Origin: Syngnathus acus
Lineage: Eukaryota > Chordata > Actinopteri > Syngnathiformes > Syngnathidae
Direction of reading: 5' to 3'
Length of the DNA stretch: 64,000 nt
NCBI RefSeq assembly: GCF_901709675.1
Contig: NC_051098.1
Span: forward strand, 6,633,000 to 6,696,999
Made by a program: the position numbers and the translations under genes. The notes under the pieces are model-generated. The model was not told the origin of the DNA. It did not search any database and saw only the letters and a list, made by a program, of their open reading frames with translations. Of this stretch, positions 39,101-50,979 are shown piece by piece (position 1 is the first letter of the stretch; every line of letters begins with the position of its first letter).

Positions 39101-42100
39101 CGACTGTATGCACTGCAAAAACTGCATATTCTCAGCGCTTCTACTTGGCCATTATGTGACTGAATAAATGTTTGCAAGAGGAAGTAAAACTGGAATGATT
39201 ACACTAAGAATATGCAGAGTCAAATTAGTCAGTAAGAGCTTCATGCAAACTTCCAAACCATGTTCCAGTAATTTCAAAATGTTTGACGATGACATCGAAA
39301 GTTGTGACTGTAATTGTGGACTGAGAAAGAGGAAGAAGAAGGATGCAGCTGGGTGAAAAACAAGAAATGCGGGAACATGCAAAGCACAGGCGAGTGGATT
39401 CAGATAAAAGCACATTCGTAATTGTTTCTGTGTTTTTGATTGACTGCTTCTTTCCTTTTGTTTTGTATGGAAGCCCTCCGGATGCAGCTGCATGTTCCCA
39501 TGTTCTGAACACATACACACAGCTGCCGTTTGAACACGTACAGTATATTCTGTTGAACAACCATATTTTCAAATGTTATTATCAGTATACAGAGTGCACT
39601 TTCCAGGCAGCCTTCCCGCCTCCCACATTCCCTTTGTGTCTCCCACCGTGTGGCCCTAACAGACAAATATTTGGACAGCAGTCAGGACACTCAGTGATTT
39701 TCATCGACGTTCCGCTGAGTTCTAGCTGCCCTCCCTTGCTCCTAACTGGTTTGTAATGTTCCAAAAATAAAATTCCGCCGGTTAAATTAAGTGCACTCAA
39801 ACGAGGTGCTCGGGACACGGAGGCTAATCAAATGTTGGAACGGGACTTTTTTGGCACTCACTCTGGCAAGAGCAGCTTGATGAGTTACACCAAATAAAAC
39901 ATCTGCTGACTTGAACCGAGGTGTGCTAAAGGTGTGGAGGCAGGCTTCGAAGAACAACAACAAAAAAATGGCCAAACCTGCTCTCTTACCAAGCAGCTGA
40001 ATGTTAATTGTACTGCGATACTGTTGTTGGAAAAAGAACCAGCCTTCCCCCCCCGTGTGAAAAAAAGTTAAGAAAACTGACAGTATTGGGGGGGAGGAAA
40101 AAAAAGCTGTTAATTCCCATTCCCACCCCCGCATGAACATAGATACCTTCTAATTTTCTCACAGCAACTCACACAGACATACAAACCCACACAAGAACCT
40201 GCATACCAGCATCAGTCATGCCAGTGTGAACGTCATAGACAAGCAAAAAAAAAAACGCTCACTCACATGCATTCTTTAGACAGATTCATGTACACACACG
40301 CAAGTCTCATCCAGACATGCCCCGATAAAACAGTGGATAAGATCTGCTGACAAATGCTTCTTTCACACAAATATACACACAATACGCCCGCGACACACAA
40401 GCACACGCGCACAGACTGATGTCATGCTTTTCAATTTTTAAAAAAATGACACATTTTTAGAATTTCTACCTATAAGGTGATGTTTGTTTGCTGGCAGAGT
40501 GTGTAAATGCCATCTAGCTGTTGACAAAATTTTGAAAGGGCTCGGACAATGATCAACAATCTGCAATGTTTTCATGTTGATGGTTAGAACTGCCTCTCTG
40601 TTATCAGGGTGAAATTGTATTCATATAGTGAGGATGTTTTAACCAACACTAGTTCAAAGTGTCTAATATTTCGACGACATTTTGACTCGCCATACCTGAA
40701 CCGCATTTTTAATTTTTAATTATTTTTAATACTGACTGTTTTCATTGTTGGTCAGTCCAAACATTGTTTATCTGACGGATAGAATCAAAACATGGACATC
40801 ACAGTTTGTTTCAGTTAACATGAATAAATAATTGTTGGACATCCATCAAGGACATTAAGACTAACAGAGGCTGAGCTACACCTGACCTCACCCTGCTGAT
40901 TCACGGTATGCATGTACACACACACACACACACACAGCTCATGTTTGCACAATCGCAACAGCATAAACGCAAAAGACAAAACAATCTAGTTTTATATGAA
41001 ATGTATGACATAAATCAATGTGCCTTGACATAGAAATTGCACGCATGCACAGTGTGTGGTGTCAGGTCACTTTGCCCTTAGTCCTCTGCGACTCTTAATG
41101 TCAGTTAATGACAACCAAGCCTTTTATCACCTGGCTAACAAAAGAGCCCTATCTCGAGCTCTCATTCGCCCGCAAACACACACACGCAGACACACACACG
41201 CTTTGTCACGAGGTCATGCGAGAATTAGCAGGCCGTCTTTCAAGTCTGAAAATATGCCCTTATTACACACACGCATACTACAGGAAATGGCCTTGAGACA
41301 TTCTGTTTTCTAAATCTAACATCACATGCTGTGTTCTAATCATGGCTGGAATTACAGAAAGTACAGACACCCTCTCTTGCATATGAAAATTCACATGTTC
41401 AGCAGTATAGTGCTGTTAACCAACAACTGGCCTGCCGGGATTAATACAGTGTAACTTGTCCAACCAGAAGTGATGACGTCAACATTCCCGCTCACTGCTG
41501 ACTTCATGACTTCACGGTGGAATAAGCAAACCCTTTCTTCCTGTTTGTCATATGGCTGGGATTAACCTTGACTGTGGATAATTCACACATGGGAACAGTG
41601 TAGCACTCACACTCGATTTGCGACACTTTATAAGAATCAGAAACGTTGCTATAACGACGGTCAAGCTTATTAACTCAACTACCGCTCTTGACCTGCCTAT
41701 TGGTTTTATCATTTGACTGAGGTAACCACAGTGACCGTCCAGGGCGTGCGTACGTGCATGATCTGATGAATAGACCAGTCGAATTGAGCCTTCATAGAAC
41801 ATCATCAAAGAGATGCGGCACAAAAAGCTTTGACAGAACCAAGCGCTGAATGCACCAGAACTTTAATGAAGTCACAGGATCAACTATAAGCACAATAGGC
41901 ACATGATCATAAGACGCAATTTACCACCAGTCAAAGGTCAGCCCTGATAATAAATACTACACTTATTAACATAAATGTCAAAAGTCGATATAACCGCATG
42001 ATAGAGATGATCAACAAATTTCTTGTTTGACTACAACGGATAATAAGAATTTATTGACCACTGACGATAAGAATTTATTGACCACTGAGAAAATAAACAC

Positions 42101-44894
42101 CACATAATTAAACTTTATACTCCTACACAACACAACTTAACAGCTGGGTCAAAAATAATAACAGCAACAGTACTAATTTGGGGCAAAAATTGACTGACCC
42201 ACTACTTGGGGCAGTTTGATCTAACTTTCTACGATCTAGGTTATCAAGCAACCGCAAAAGCCGGGTCAAATTGACCCAGGTTGATCACAAAGACTTTAAA
42301 TTAAGATAAAATAAATCAAAGAATAACTTTTAAACAACTTTCTAGATTGTTAGGGTCAGGTCAAATTGACCCGAGAAGTAAATTTTTGACCCATCAGTTT
42401 TTAGGAGGACTCACTGATGGTGTAGGCATACACTCGCCTGAGTCGTGCGCACCAAAGTGGCTGAAATAAGCCGTTTTGGGGTTATTTTTAGGCCATTTGG
42501 GGTATGAAGTTACTGTGGGCAAACAAACGGGCATTGTGAATGAGCTTGGTTCTTGCATGAATATGTGCTTATAATGACAACGAGGGTCACATGAACTTTC
42601 CAACCAGGGATGGGCAAAGTACTAAAATATACTGAATAATACTAAAAATCAATTAGGCAGTTCACAGTTTTGATGATTGTGTGGATAATCGATGACTAAT
42701 TTGAGCTTTAAGCAAATGAGGCAAAATTGGCTGCAAACTGTAAAACACAACTTGAGCTACGTTAACGAAGACATTTGCCTCGCAAGTCCTCGGAGGAACA
42801 ATAATATGCTCACTAAGACGCTGGCATTGAACAGAAAGAAGTGGAAGAAAAACACTGTGTCAAACCCACTGAACATTAGTAACCATTTGATGCAAATCAT
42901 TTTATTTATCAATGTGTTAGAATCACTTTTTGTCTTTTTTTTTTTGAAATGTTTATATGAAGTGCCAGTGTTCCAGACATTCCATTAACATAAAAATTAT
43001 AACAAAAAAAGATTTTTCATGGCCGGATGTCGCACAGCTGTGTCTCCGTCGATTATTACATGGAAATTGATTTTTCACGTGTAGCTGTGCATCTGTTTCT
43101 ACTTGTGTGTGTCTCTTTCACTGATATTGGTAATGGGTATAAGTTTGGAGAGGCAGGAAGTTAGTTGTCAATATTGGTAGGGAAAAAAAACATCATAATG
43201 TGTAAATATTGGGATCTTTGTTGGGGGGGGGGGGAATGGAATTTCATTTTAAGACCAACCCTTCCTTCATCCCCTGAAAATGACAAATTGATGTACTACC
43301 TGAAAATAACTGACGAAACAAGCCAGACTTGCTAAGTTGTTGGACTTGGAAGAGGTATTTGTCATGCCTTAGTGAGGGGTCACGCTACCGAGTCAAACTT
43401 GCTTTATGGAGTTAGGTGATATTTCTATTTCCTGTCAGAACAAAACCCAAACCAGACAACAAATGTACGGCTTAGAAAAGATGTACATATAAAAGGGTAC
43501 ATTAGCTTGCATGCTCCAATCTTTGTGTCATGTGCAGTTTCTGTCACAGGAGCCAGCTGAGCCTGTCTGGGAGAATGAGGGCGGAAAACACTCACAGCCC
43601 AAGTTGGTTTGACATCAGCAGGTGCATATCCTGTTTGAAGAGCACTTTGCATAAAGCTTTGGTTGGAGCCAACAACTCTTACATAAATCTTTGTGCATAC
43701 AAGCAGAGCTAAAAATGAACACAATGGATCAAAGTTTCAGGGGGTTCAGATGATGAAGCACTGACTACACTCTTTTGGCTCATAGCGCACCAAACGACGT
43801 GGCCAAAAACCCGACTGAACTGCAAGGTGTGCAGTTCGGCAACTAGTTTTCATCAATGGACGACAGTGGGCCCCTGGCTTGATTGCTGGTGAACTGTGTC
43901 GCAATGTCTCAGATTCTAAGAAGTAGCATTCGATTAAAAATGGCAAGTAATTTTTCGGCAAATTGTTGTTAGCCACTTCGCTCGGTGTACGGCGGGCCGT
44001 TGGGAAACCAAAGGATCTGGCATTTCTATAAGACACTAAACATCTTCGAAGGACTGTGATTGATGAGTAAAATTGACTATAGTGGAGAAAGTATAGTAAC
44101 CTGTTTATATATTAACAACTAATTTCCCACAACTGCATATGCCTAATACTGCAAACCCAGGGTTGAACCTTAGGATCTTCCCCTAATCTTCAAATCCATC
44201 TTTGTGAGACTGGTCCCAAGTGATGTTGTTAAAGTATAGAGGACAAAACGAGTACTATGGTAACATAGTGAAATGCCTTGTGAATCGCTAAACGGGCATT
44301 CAACCTTAGTGAACCAGTGGATTTTCATTTTTTTTCCATCATTGCACTGATACCTTGAATTAGACTGGGGATCAGCCAGATACCGATAGAACATCGTATT
44401 TAGTTTGACAATATATATAATTCATTTGACATTTTTTTAGTATTCATGTTGTAGTGGGGAAGAACTATTCTAGCTTATGTCGAGATTTCTGGCACCTCTT
44501 GTACTCTGATTGCGGAGGTGCGGCGAAACTTAAGATGTACTGTTCCTGCTGCATACAGCACACAAAGGAATATTAACTAAACGGACAAAACTCTTGTAAA
44601 CGGCTTCTTAGTGGTACTTTTCCCATTTCGAACAAGGTCACCGTGCATGTTCTCATTGTGTGTGACTATGCATGCATACAGTACAGTTCCGCAGGAAACG
44701 GCATTCTCCTTTATGTCACCGTAACATTGCTTTGCTAAGTGCTTGTATATGTGTGCGCGTTAACTTTGTGGGCGTGTGACAGGAGAGTGAAAGAGAGGTT
44801 TATCTCTGTCTGCTAAACGGTATGCGTGTGAGCCACTGAGCTTCCCTCTTCTCGTTCGTGTGAGCATCTGCGTGCCGAGCAGGGAGAAAGAGCG

Positions 44895-44959
<65 letters not shown>

Positions 44960-47221
44960 GCGCTCCATTGTGTGCATGTCTATGACCGAGGGAGGGATAG
45001 AAGCTGCCAAGTGCGGCTGTGTCAGTGACCGCACAGGGGGGTCATAGAAGTTCACCACGCTCTGCCATGAGTGCTCTAAAGTCTGCTTAGGACAGAGCTG
45101 CAGCCAAGCAGAGGGCTGACTTACAGGAAATGAATCACAAATATCACAGTAGGGAGAGGGGAAGTCATATGGTGAGGAGCCGATAGATTACCTTTGTACA
45201 CAATAATAGAAAAAAGAACCCCGCGCATATAATTAGAGGCTTAAAATGATATTAAAGGACTTCAAGTCGTTTTTTTTCCACGTGCATGTATCAAATAAAA
45301 GCCAGATTTACATCCACTTGCACTTGTGCATAGCAGCCCCCAGTTTGTCAGCACTGGTGAGGCCAAAGAGGAAAGCGTGCAGTGTTTCCAACACAATGGA
45401 TGAGACGTTGCTTATCAACAAGCAGCATATCAACTTACTGCAGCATTGTCGTCATGACATTGGCACCTATTCATTTACCATGCAGTATCCTTTGGAAATA
45501 CTTGCAACATGACAGTATCTGGCACTCGAAATGTGTTATAGACCTCTATTGTGATGCATCTCCCCGAACTTATGAAGCTGCAGCATATCATGTTTCAGTG
45601 GCATAACGTCGACATAACTTATTAGAAGACAAAAGACATTACTAATTTGTAAAAACAATCCAAAGAGCCTTTTGGCATGAGAGTGTGCACCTGCATTTCA
45701 TTCTGACACTTGAACAACTAAGTTAGGGAAACTCTGCCTTATCTTGAGAAGAAACGGGATATGGATTAAACGTTAAGCTATTCGGATTCGAAATGAGCAC
45801 CATTTACATTCCATTACTTGAGCTGCCAAGTTTTGACATGGATGAAAATTGTATATGCGCCTAACATAATTTATTTCAACTATAATTTTCATTTACATGC
45901 TCAAGCATCCAGAGTAAATATATCATGCCGGTAACACTGTGGCGACCCGGACTAAAAGGGACTAAGATGAGCGTCAAACAACAAGAAGCTAAATTGTCAT
46001 AAATTACGGTTGAGATCTAAAGGAAACATAAGTTTGATTTAAAGCTTTTGAACTTAAAAAAGGGGTAAAAATGAGATGAAACAATATTTTCAGACAGGGT
46101 ATTGTCTGTTCCTAATAGTTGTGGGTTGTCAACAAAACCTTTTCAGTGAATATAGAGCCATTGTAAAACAAAAACACAAAGACTTGTGCCAAGTGACAAC
46201 ACAAGCACAGGTAATGCAAGGGCAGTTAGAGACAATCATTATGAGAGTGAGACACTTACTGATACTTGAGTCTGACTTGGTCATTGTCCGGGTTGCAGTA
46301 GAGTCTCTCCAGCTGTTCCTGGGCTTCATCGGCTATGCTTTGCCACGTCTGAGTGTCGCTCCTGCGGATCTGCCAGTGGTAGGGCAGGACGGTGTGGTGG
46401 TGGGCGCAGTCACTGCCGTAAACGCACTGTCCTTGGAGGAAATCCACACAAATGTCCACCGAGTCCGACTGGTGTGTGTGATACTGAAGCTGCGTGAGCA
46501 GTTCAAACACCAGGTCCAAGGAGGCCTCTTCACTTTTATCCTGAAAAAGCACTCCTTTGTCAGGTAGTTGGGCTTGCAGGAGTAGGGGGTGGGAGTCCTG
46601 GAGGGCAGTGAAGTCTTTAACAGGGGGGGGATTTGGGTGAGTTGAGCGGTCTTTACTTTTGATGGTTCCCTCCTGGTGAGAAGCTTGGGGTGCGACTATG
46701 GGAGGGACATCCCTGCTGGCTGACGTTATTGTCCCCGTGCTTCCCGCAGCCCTGAGGGCTGCCTTGGGTCGCTCCCCCCGCCGCTCCGTCTCCTCCAGCT
46801 CCGCAGTAGTATCGGCCATCTCCACATCGCCAGTCCCTGCTGCGGCAGCATCAGCGACCGGCGAGTCTTTGAGGCCACACACTGGGCCGATGCAGTTCTG
46901 TTTGGCCGCGACAGCCGCGCAAAGGTTCCCCGGCGTGCGCCCCGCCTGACTCCGCGGCACAAAAACACCATCCCCCGTCATGTCGCCGCTGAGCAGAGAC
47001 GTCAGGATGGGCTCTTCCAAGGCGCGGTGTAGGCATTTGGTGTCGATTTTCCTTTGCTTCTTTTTGAAATACGGTTTCACCAAAGGTATTTTGTCCGTGA
47101 GTCCCACGATCGATTGTTCCGTAAAGTCTTCCCCTTCGTCCACATTTAAGCTCACATCCAGCGAGATCCCAGTCGGTACACCCTCTGGGGATTTCTGGAG
47201 AATGTGCAAAGTTTTATCCAT
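32974..47221 (-). CDS. tiparp: tiparp (PARP7), TCDD-inducible ADP-ribosyltransferase, six coding exons
   Basis: Six minus-strand exons join in frame: 47221..46260, 37790..37601, 37318..37131, 35704..35399, 34094..33837, 33163..32974. They total 2094 nt, or 697 residues plus TAA; human TIPARP is 657 residues. All introns are GT-AG (8469, 282, 1426, 1304 and 673 bp). The ATG at 47221 has a strong context (AACATGG) and an in-frame TAG 12 nt upstream. Seen: basic signal FKKKQRK (residues 52-58), CCCH finger (258-276, C-x7-C-x5-C-x3-H), WWE domain (about 360-430, with VWKYYCRDNFGWREYSE) and PARP catalytic domain (about 490-697) with H572 (LFHGTS), Y604 (GSYFARKAVYSH) and I671 (DPQIYVIFND). Known for the family: an H-Y-I triad means mono-ADP-ribosylation from NAD+. 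TIPARP is a nuclear/cytoplasmic, AhR-induced feedback repressor that modifies AhR and other proteins. No frameshift or missing catalytic residue is visible. Whether this is one of two teleost paralogues cannot be told here. Confidence 0.95.
33837..34094 (-). CDS. tiparp: tiparp exon 6: NAD+-binding core with His and Tyr of the triad
   Basis: 258 nt from the acceptor CAACAG|GAA to the donor GGCAG|GTGTGT. It encodes KKEYMSRRMSEMDRLLSERH, then LFHGTS with H572, and GQGSYFARKAVYSH with Y604. These are the first two residues of the PARP H-Y-(E/I) triad, spaced 32 residues apart as in human TIPARP. Confidence 0.95.
35399..35704 (-). CDS. tiparp: tiparp exon 5: linker and start of PARP catalytic domain
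   Basis: 306 nt from the acceptor TGTTTTAG|GAC to the donor AAAAG|GTGAGT. A Ser/Pro/Thr-rich linker (GGISSSPLSSSSFSSLF...) is followed by ETWLPMAVSQDF and YRTVYSLFHKTVPETKFRI, the conserved opening of the TIPARP-type catalytic domain. The last full motif is NPFLWEKYK; the next Arg codon is split over the intron. Confidence 0.93.
37131..37318 (-). CDS. tiparp: tiparp exon 4: second part of WWE domain (residues 385-447)
   Basis: 188 nt between the acceptor CCAATAG|CCT and the donor CTAGA|GTAAGT. It encodes PVVKLIEKATLRGLKEVRF through GFRRQIKKRP, the C-terminal half of the WWE fold that binds iso-ADP-ribose units in the family. The frame continues from exon 3 in phase 0 and leaves two bases for exon 5. 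The intron before it is only 282 bp. Confidence 0.93.
37399..37417 (+). repeat. poly-G run of 19 in tiparp intron 3
   Basis: 19 consecutive G on the plus strand, C on the transcript, within an intron of only 282 bp. Confidence 0.95.
37601..37790 (-). CDS. tiparp: tiparp exon 3: first part of WWE domain (residues 321-384)
   Basis: 190 nt between the acceptor TTTCAG|GGG and the donor CAGAG|GTGAGG. The first base completes the split codon TATCA/G; the exon ends in phase 0. It carries the WWE signature VWKYYCRDNFGWREYSE at its 3' end, preceded by GSVFSLDFGAM and a Pro-rich turn (INPSPPPS). Confidence 0.92.
42043..42088 (+). repeat. 22-bp direct repeat, period 24
   Basis: ATAAGAATTTATTGACCACT starts at 42043 and again at 42067. 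It lies in tiparp intron 2. Confidence 0.8.
42139..42400. repeat. GGGTCAAATTGACCC-type repeat with two perfect ERE palindromes
   Basis: GGTCA-AAT-TGACC occurs at 42264-42276 and 42359-42371, 95 bp apart. Both match the estrogen response element core GGTCAnnnTGACC at all ten fixed bases. Outer inverted pieces GGGTCAAAAAT (42.14 kb) and ATTTTTGACCC (42.38 kb) frame the block, which suggests a small inverted-repeat transposable element. It lies inside tiparp intron 2. Confidence 0.5.
44896..44955 (+). repeat. (GT)n microsatellite in tiparp intron 2
   Basis: About 29 GT units flanked by GAGAAAGAGCGAGG and GCGTGTGCGC. Confidence 0.97.
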
Positions 47222-47246
47222 GTTGCACACCTAACCCTCGGCTGTC
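46260..47246 (-). CDS. tiparp: tiparp exon 2: start codon, NLS, CCCH zinc finger (residues 1-320)
   Basis: The acceptor CCACCCAG precedes G47246, followed by 25 nt of 5' UTR and the ATG at 47221. The exon encodes 320 codons plus two bases and ends at the donor CA|GTAAGTG. Residues 1-250 are low in recognisable domains and rich in Ala, Ser and Pro, apart from the basic signal FKKKQRK. The finger CVDFLQGQC...CAHHH lies at 258-276, followed by the motif LPYHWQIR that leads toward the WWE domain. A reading frame that runs on past the donor stops immediately, which supports splicing here. Confidence 0.93.
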
Positions 47247-47789
47247 CTGGGTGGAAAAAGAAGATAAATAAGCTAGTCATCAAAGGTCACTCATGTCTAT
47301 TATGTTTGAAGTCTTTTTCCGATGTGAAGTCATCCTGGCGTATCAAGCAATGATTAATAGGTTTCTTCGCTGTTAACTCAAAACTCGCCTTTCCTTTCCT
47401 GGAAAGAGAGCCCGTATCGCACCGTCTGTACGCTGAAACGAAACTTGAACTGCATTTAACACCTGCGGCTGCGACCCGACGATGAAACAACCGAGTGGAT
47501 CGCACTTGGACAATAACGTCAAAACAACTGCGTCGTACAAGCAATCAATTGGGGAAAACGAGCTATTTACAAGCAAGCAGCACATGAAGCGGAAAATATA
47601 TGACTTCATCCAAGTGAGGTGGGAGGGGGCAAGAGAATTCACTTCGTTTCTTCTTCCTTTCCTTATCTTGTGATAATTGTATAAAGCCGCTTTTATTGGA
47701 ACGTTCTGGGTGACTTGCAAAAATCGGTATTGCTCCACGAAAGATAAAATCACAACTGTAGCACGGAACTACCCCCCTCCCGTCTCTCT

Positions 47790-48540
47790 CCCGGGACGTG
47801 GTATTTTTGATCACGAGAGTCCGATACGCAGCTCCGGGTCGGCTACGTGCCGTGCACACACCGCTGCCCCCTCGCAACTTTGCACGTAGCGCACCGCGCG
47901 CACGCACACACGCACAGAGACCATATCCACTGCGGCGGAACAGCGACAAAGACCACTCCACACCAGAGCACCAGGCGCTGCCTTCTTTCACCCACCTTGC
48001 TCGTTCGCTTGCCCGCATCTTTTAAGAAACGTTTCTTCGTTCGAAACGAGGCTTCCTTACGGCCTACGTCGGTAGTGACTTGAGTATATTTCTAAATAAC
48101 ATCGGCATCACGTACAGACGTCCTGGGTCCACCCCCCACCCTTAGAAAAAGAAAGAAAAATACTCCCCTACCTGTGCGACAAAGTCACTCGGGTCTCGGT
48201 GGTCTTTGGTAGGTTACAACACACGAGCACATCGGCGGAGCCCGGTCGGAGAGCTCCACAATATCTGTGCGCGGATAAAACGGTAGTCCGGGTAAACCTC
48301 GTCGTGTCTCTCTACTGCCCCCGCCGCTCTCATGCTCTGCCTCTATCTACCGCATGTCCGTCCGTCTCTTTGTATCCTTGATCCGTTTGGCATATCAAAG
48401 AGATCAGAAAGCACAAGGACAGGAACTCAGCTTAGCTGTGAGAGGAATCGCTGTGCGGTACTGTGCTGAATCTCCTCTGCCGGGACAAGATCCGCCTCCT
48501 AACCTGCAGGAGGTGGGACTTGAAATCCGGACTTGAGCAG
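47790..48540 (-). promoter_or_regulatory. tiparp: tiparp promoter region, GC-rich, with likely 5' non-coding exon
   Basis: Just upstream of the first coding exon the sequence turns CpG-rich, in contrast to its AT-rich surroundings. Two minus-strand donor candidates could end a non-coding first exon: CACAG|GTAGGG (exon end 48172) and GCAAG|GTGGGT (exon end 47996). I see no clear TATA box, so a CpG-island promoter is likely. Exact start sites cannot be read from sequence. Confidence 0.5.
47899..47915 (-). promoter_or_regulatory. paired dioxin-response-element cores (GCGTG)
   Basis: Plus-strand CACGC at 47901-47905 and again at 47909-47913 gives two minus-strand GCGTG cores 8 bp apart, in the putative tiparp promoter. 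GCGTG is the AhR/ARNT core and tiparp is a known AhR target. The cores sit in a CA/CG-rich tract, so some could arise by chance. Confidence 0.35.
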
Positions 48541-49418
48541 AAGAGTCGTCTAGTGGTGGCCGGAAGAAGTTGCACGATGGTGGGAGCCAGCAGGCGCCTT
48601 TGTTCCCTTGGTCCTGCATTAACAATGGCCAATTGTCTGGTCCATGTACTACTGATGCTGAATTTGAAACCTCTTAAAGGTGGCTGCACACATTACTGTG
48701 TATAATTGCACACATAAGCACGCACAAAATAGCATACAGTTGGTATTACCAGGCCTAGACACTGAAATAGGACATTGTACATGATACAACAGGTTTAATC
48801 AACATTTTTTACACTTATGCAGTCATACGTCTTCAATCAAGAACTGACAAAAGACAAAAAGTTGAATTGGAAAAAGCTAGGGGATTTCTTATCATTTTGT
48901 TACTTTGTTGCTTTGTTTGTTATCAACTTGTTACTTATAGAAAGACACTTAGTATTTCATTTTAAGTGGTGCTGCAATGTTTACTCAATATATTGCAAGA
49001 CAGCTTCTATTCACTTTCCCTTTAACTATAAGTTATTTTTCTTTTTCAGGAACCTGCTGAGCTGCATGGCCTTGTGGCCACAGTTTCATTGTTTGCTGAC
49101 AAGCCAGTTCCACCAAACAGCTGCTGTTTAGAAATACAAATTTCTCTGAAGGGTGCTTCATGAGCACTAAATAAATTCTGGAGTAATTACTTTCTGACTA
49201 TATATTCCGAGAAGACAACCACAGGAATGACGTGTGTTTACAAATTATAGCAAGAGAGAAAACATTCCATCTTATACAATAGACTATTTTACTTTAAATA
49301 AAGAACTTTTCACGTTCTTCTACATTTTCTTCAGATTTATTTTTTTCACCTTCAAGGAAAAAAAGGTAGAACCTTTCACAATCCATTTTTTTTCACTTAC
49401 AGGAAATAAAAATTGAAT
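48541..49418. other. tiparp upstream flank, AT-rich, no gene
   Basis: Directly upstream of the GC-rich promoter, composition drops to AT-rich sequence with no conserved frame before the TIR element begins at 49419. Confidence 0.6.
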
Positions 49419-50275
49419 TACCGTTTTTTTCCGTGTATAATGCGCAAAATTTAACTAATTTATTGTCCTAAAATCTGGGGTGCGCATTATACATGGGTAC
49501 AAATTTTTTGAAATTTTATTTTTTTTGAATTTTTTTTATTTTATTTTTTTTTAAGAAAATCATGGTACAACAAAACCAACAACAGGACTGACCGACAATA
49601 GTGTGTTTGTACTGTGCTCTGGTCATTTCGTCAAAGAAGGGATAATAGTCCTCTTCTTGACTGACAATGAATGTGATAGTTTAATACAATCAGCAAATAA
49701 CAAAATGCGTATTACAGGTAATATTTTATTTCACAACACTTTGCCTTGTTCCTTTCGTCTCTGCTGTTCACTTCAAACACGCTCCATACGAACGCAATGC
49801 TCTCGTATCAGACGCTTGCTCGATCACCTGCTCGTTTGCTGTCACAATGTACCCTACACAAATCCGAAACATTTGTTGCGGCTCCGAGTCACGAGGGGCA
49901 AGTTTTGGTTTCCAAGGGTGTTTTTATTCCTCTTCAACGTCTCTCCCATACAGAGCCGCCTTTTTCACATGTCCGCACGTCACTTTCCTCTCTTTTCATC
50001 TGATCGCGGTGGTGCCTTTACGGGCAGTCGGAGAAATCAACGCCAACAAAAAAAAATACATCCAGCCTAGTTAAGACCATACCAAAGACTATAAAAATGG
50101 GACCCATTGCCTCCCTGCGTGTGTGACGATCATTGGGACTTAAAAAAAAATAAAAAATAAATAAAAAAATTGGGTGCGTATTATACATGGGTACAGGCTT
50201 TTTTCCAGCATCAACATGCCATTTTTAGGGTGCGTATTATACATGGGGGCGCATTATACACGGAAAAAAACGGTA
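49419..50275. mobile_element. 857-bp TIR element, TACCGTTTTTTTCCG family
   Basis: The left end TACCGTTTTTTTCCGTGTAT and the right end ATACACGGAAAAAAACGGTA are inverted repeats. GTGCGCATTATACATGGGTA and GTGCGTATTATACATGGGTA repeat near the ends. The interior has a 155-codon open frame (49603-50070) without recognisable transposase motifs, so the element looks non-autonomous. Confidence 0.75.
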
Positions 50276-50789
50276 ATCTGTTTTGGAGGAAAACTGTTGC
50301 ATCCTGAAACAATTAACATGCAGAGTCTGTATGATAGCATTATACTTGCGTTTTTGAACAGGTATTGAAGTGTTAAACTAAGTTAACTTGTTATAATATA
50401 AAAATTAATGCAAATGCTACCTCTGATAAGTGGCAGGCTATTTAGTAGTTAGCGGCTAGCAATCTCTTGAACGGTATACTGCTGACTCGTTATTCCGTCT
50501 GCTTTGCGTTCTGTTTGGTCGACTTCTGGCTCAATGATGCAAAATGGCAGATATCAAGATTTGCTTTTAATGTACAGATTACTAAAGTGGGGTGAGAGAT
50601 TATTAAATTGAGGGTACAAATTAGTAAATTGAAGGTACTGATTATCAGTTGATATTATTTTTCTCATATGCTGGCACCGGAGGAACTCCATAAAATCTAG
50701 CCTGCATGGCACTAAAATACAGCACGTTCGAAAATACGCTCCGAGCCCGCACTGCTTCACTCTGACTGATTGGAAACTCAGTGTTGTTC

Positions 50790-50928
50790 AAGAATGCCGT
50801 TCGGTCATTCAGTGAGCACCAAAAATGGAGTGTCGGTGTCTGCTCTGAGTGAACACAAGAACATTTTTCACAGTTTTGATGATGATTAGACTCAACTGTG
50901 TTTTGTTTTGGATGTTCGAAATAAAGAT

Positions 50929-50977
<49 letters not shown>
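50790..50977 (+). repeat. retroelement-like 3' tail ending in (ATCA)n
   Basis: The sequence GTTCGAAATAAAGAT is followed by about 12 ATCA units (50929-50977). An AATAAA followed at once by a short tandem tail is typical of a non-LTR retrotransposon 3' end. No coding part is recognised upstream. Confidence 0.45.

Positions 50978-50979
<2 letters not shown>

Larger units (their letters stand above)
37791..46259 (-). other. tiparp: tiparp intron 2, 8.5 kb, no coding signal
   Basis: Bounded by a GTAAGT donor and a TTTCAG acceptor. It contains a GT repeat at 44.9 kb, a short CA repeat at 40.92 kb, a consensus CRE palindrome (TGACGTCA) at 41474-41481, and a repeat with two ERE palindromes at about 42.14-42.40 kb. 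A fragment starting GGGATGGGCAAAGTACT at 42.61 kb resembles the end of a common fish DNA transposon. Small open frames inside show no recognisable family. Confidence 0.8.

Noticed and set aside
43746-44036. 96-codon minus-strand frame in tiparp intron 2 considered as an extra exon
   Set aside because: Exons 2 and 3 already join in phase (TATCA/G) inside a TIPARP-like sequence; no family resemblance or fitting splice sites were found.
46076-46567. 163-codon plus-strand open frame
   Set aside because: Mostly antisense to tiparp coding exon 2, which has clear domain and splice support on the minus strand.
49603-50070. 155-codon open frame inside the 857-bp TIR element
   Set aside because: No DDE, zinc-finger or HTH motif seen, so it is not called a transposase.
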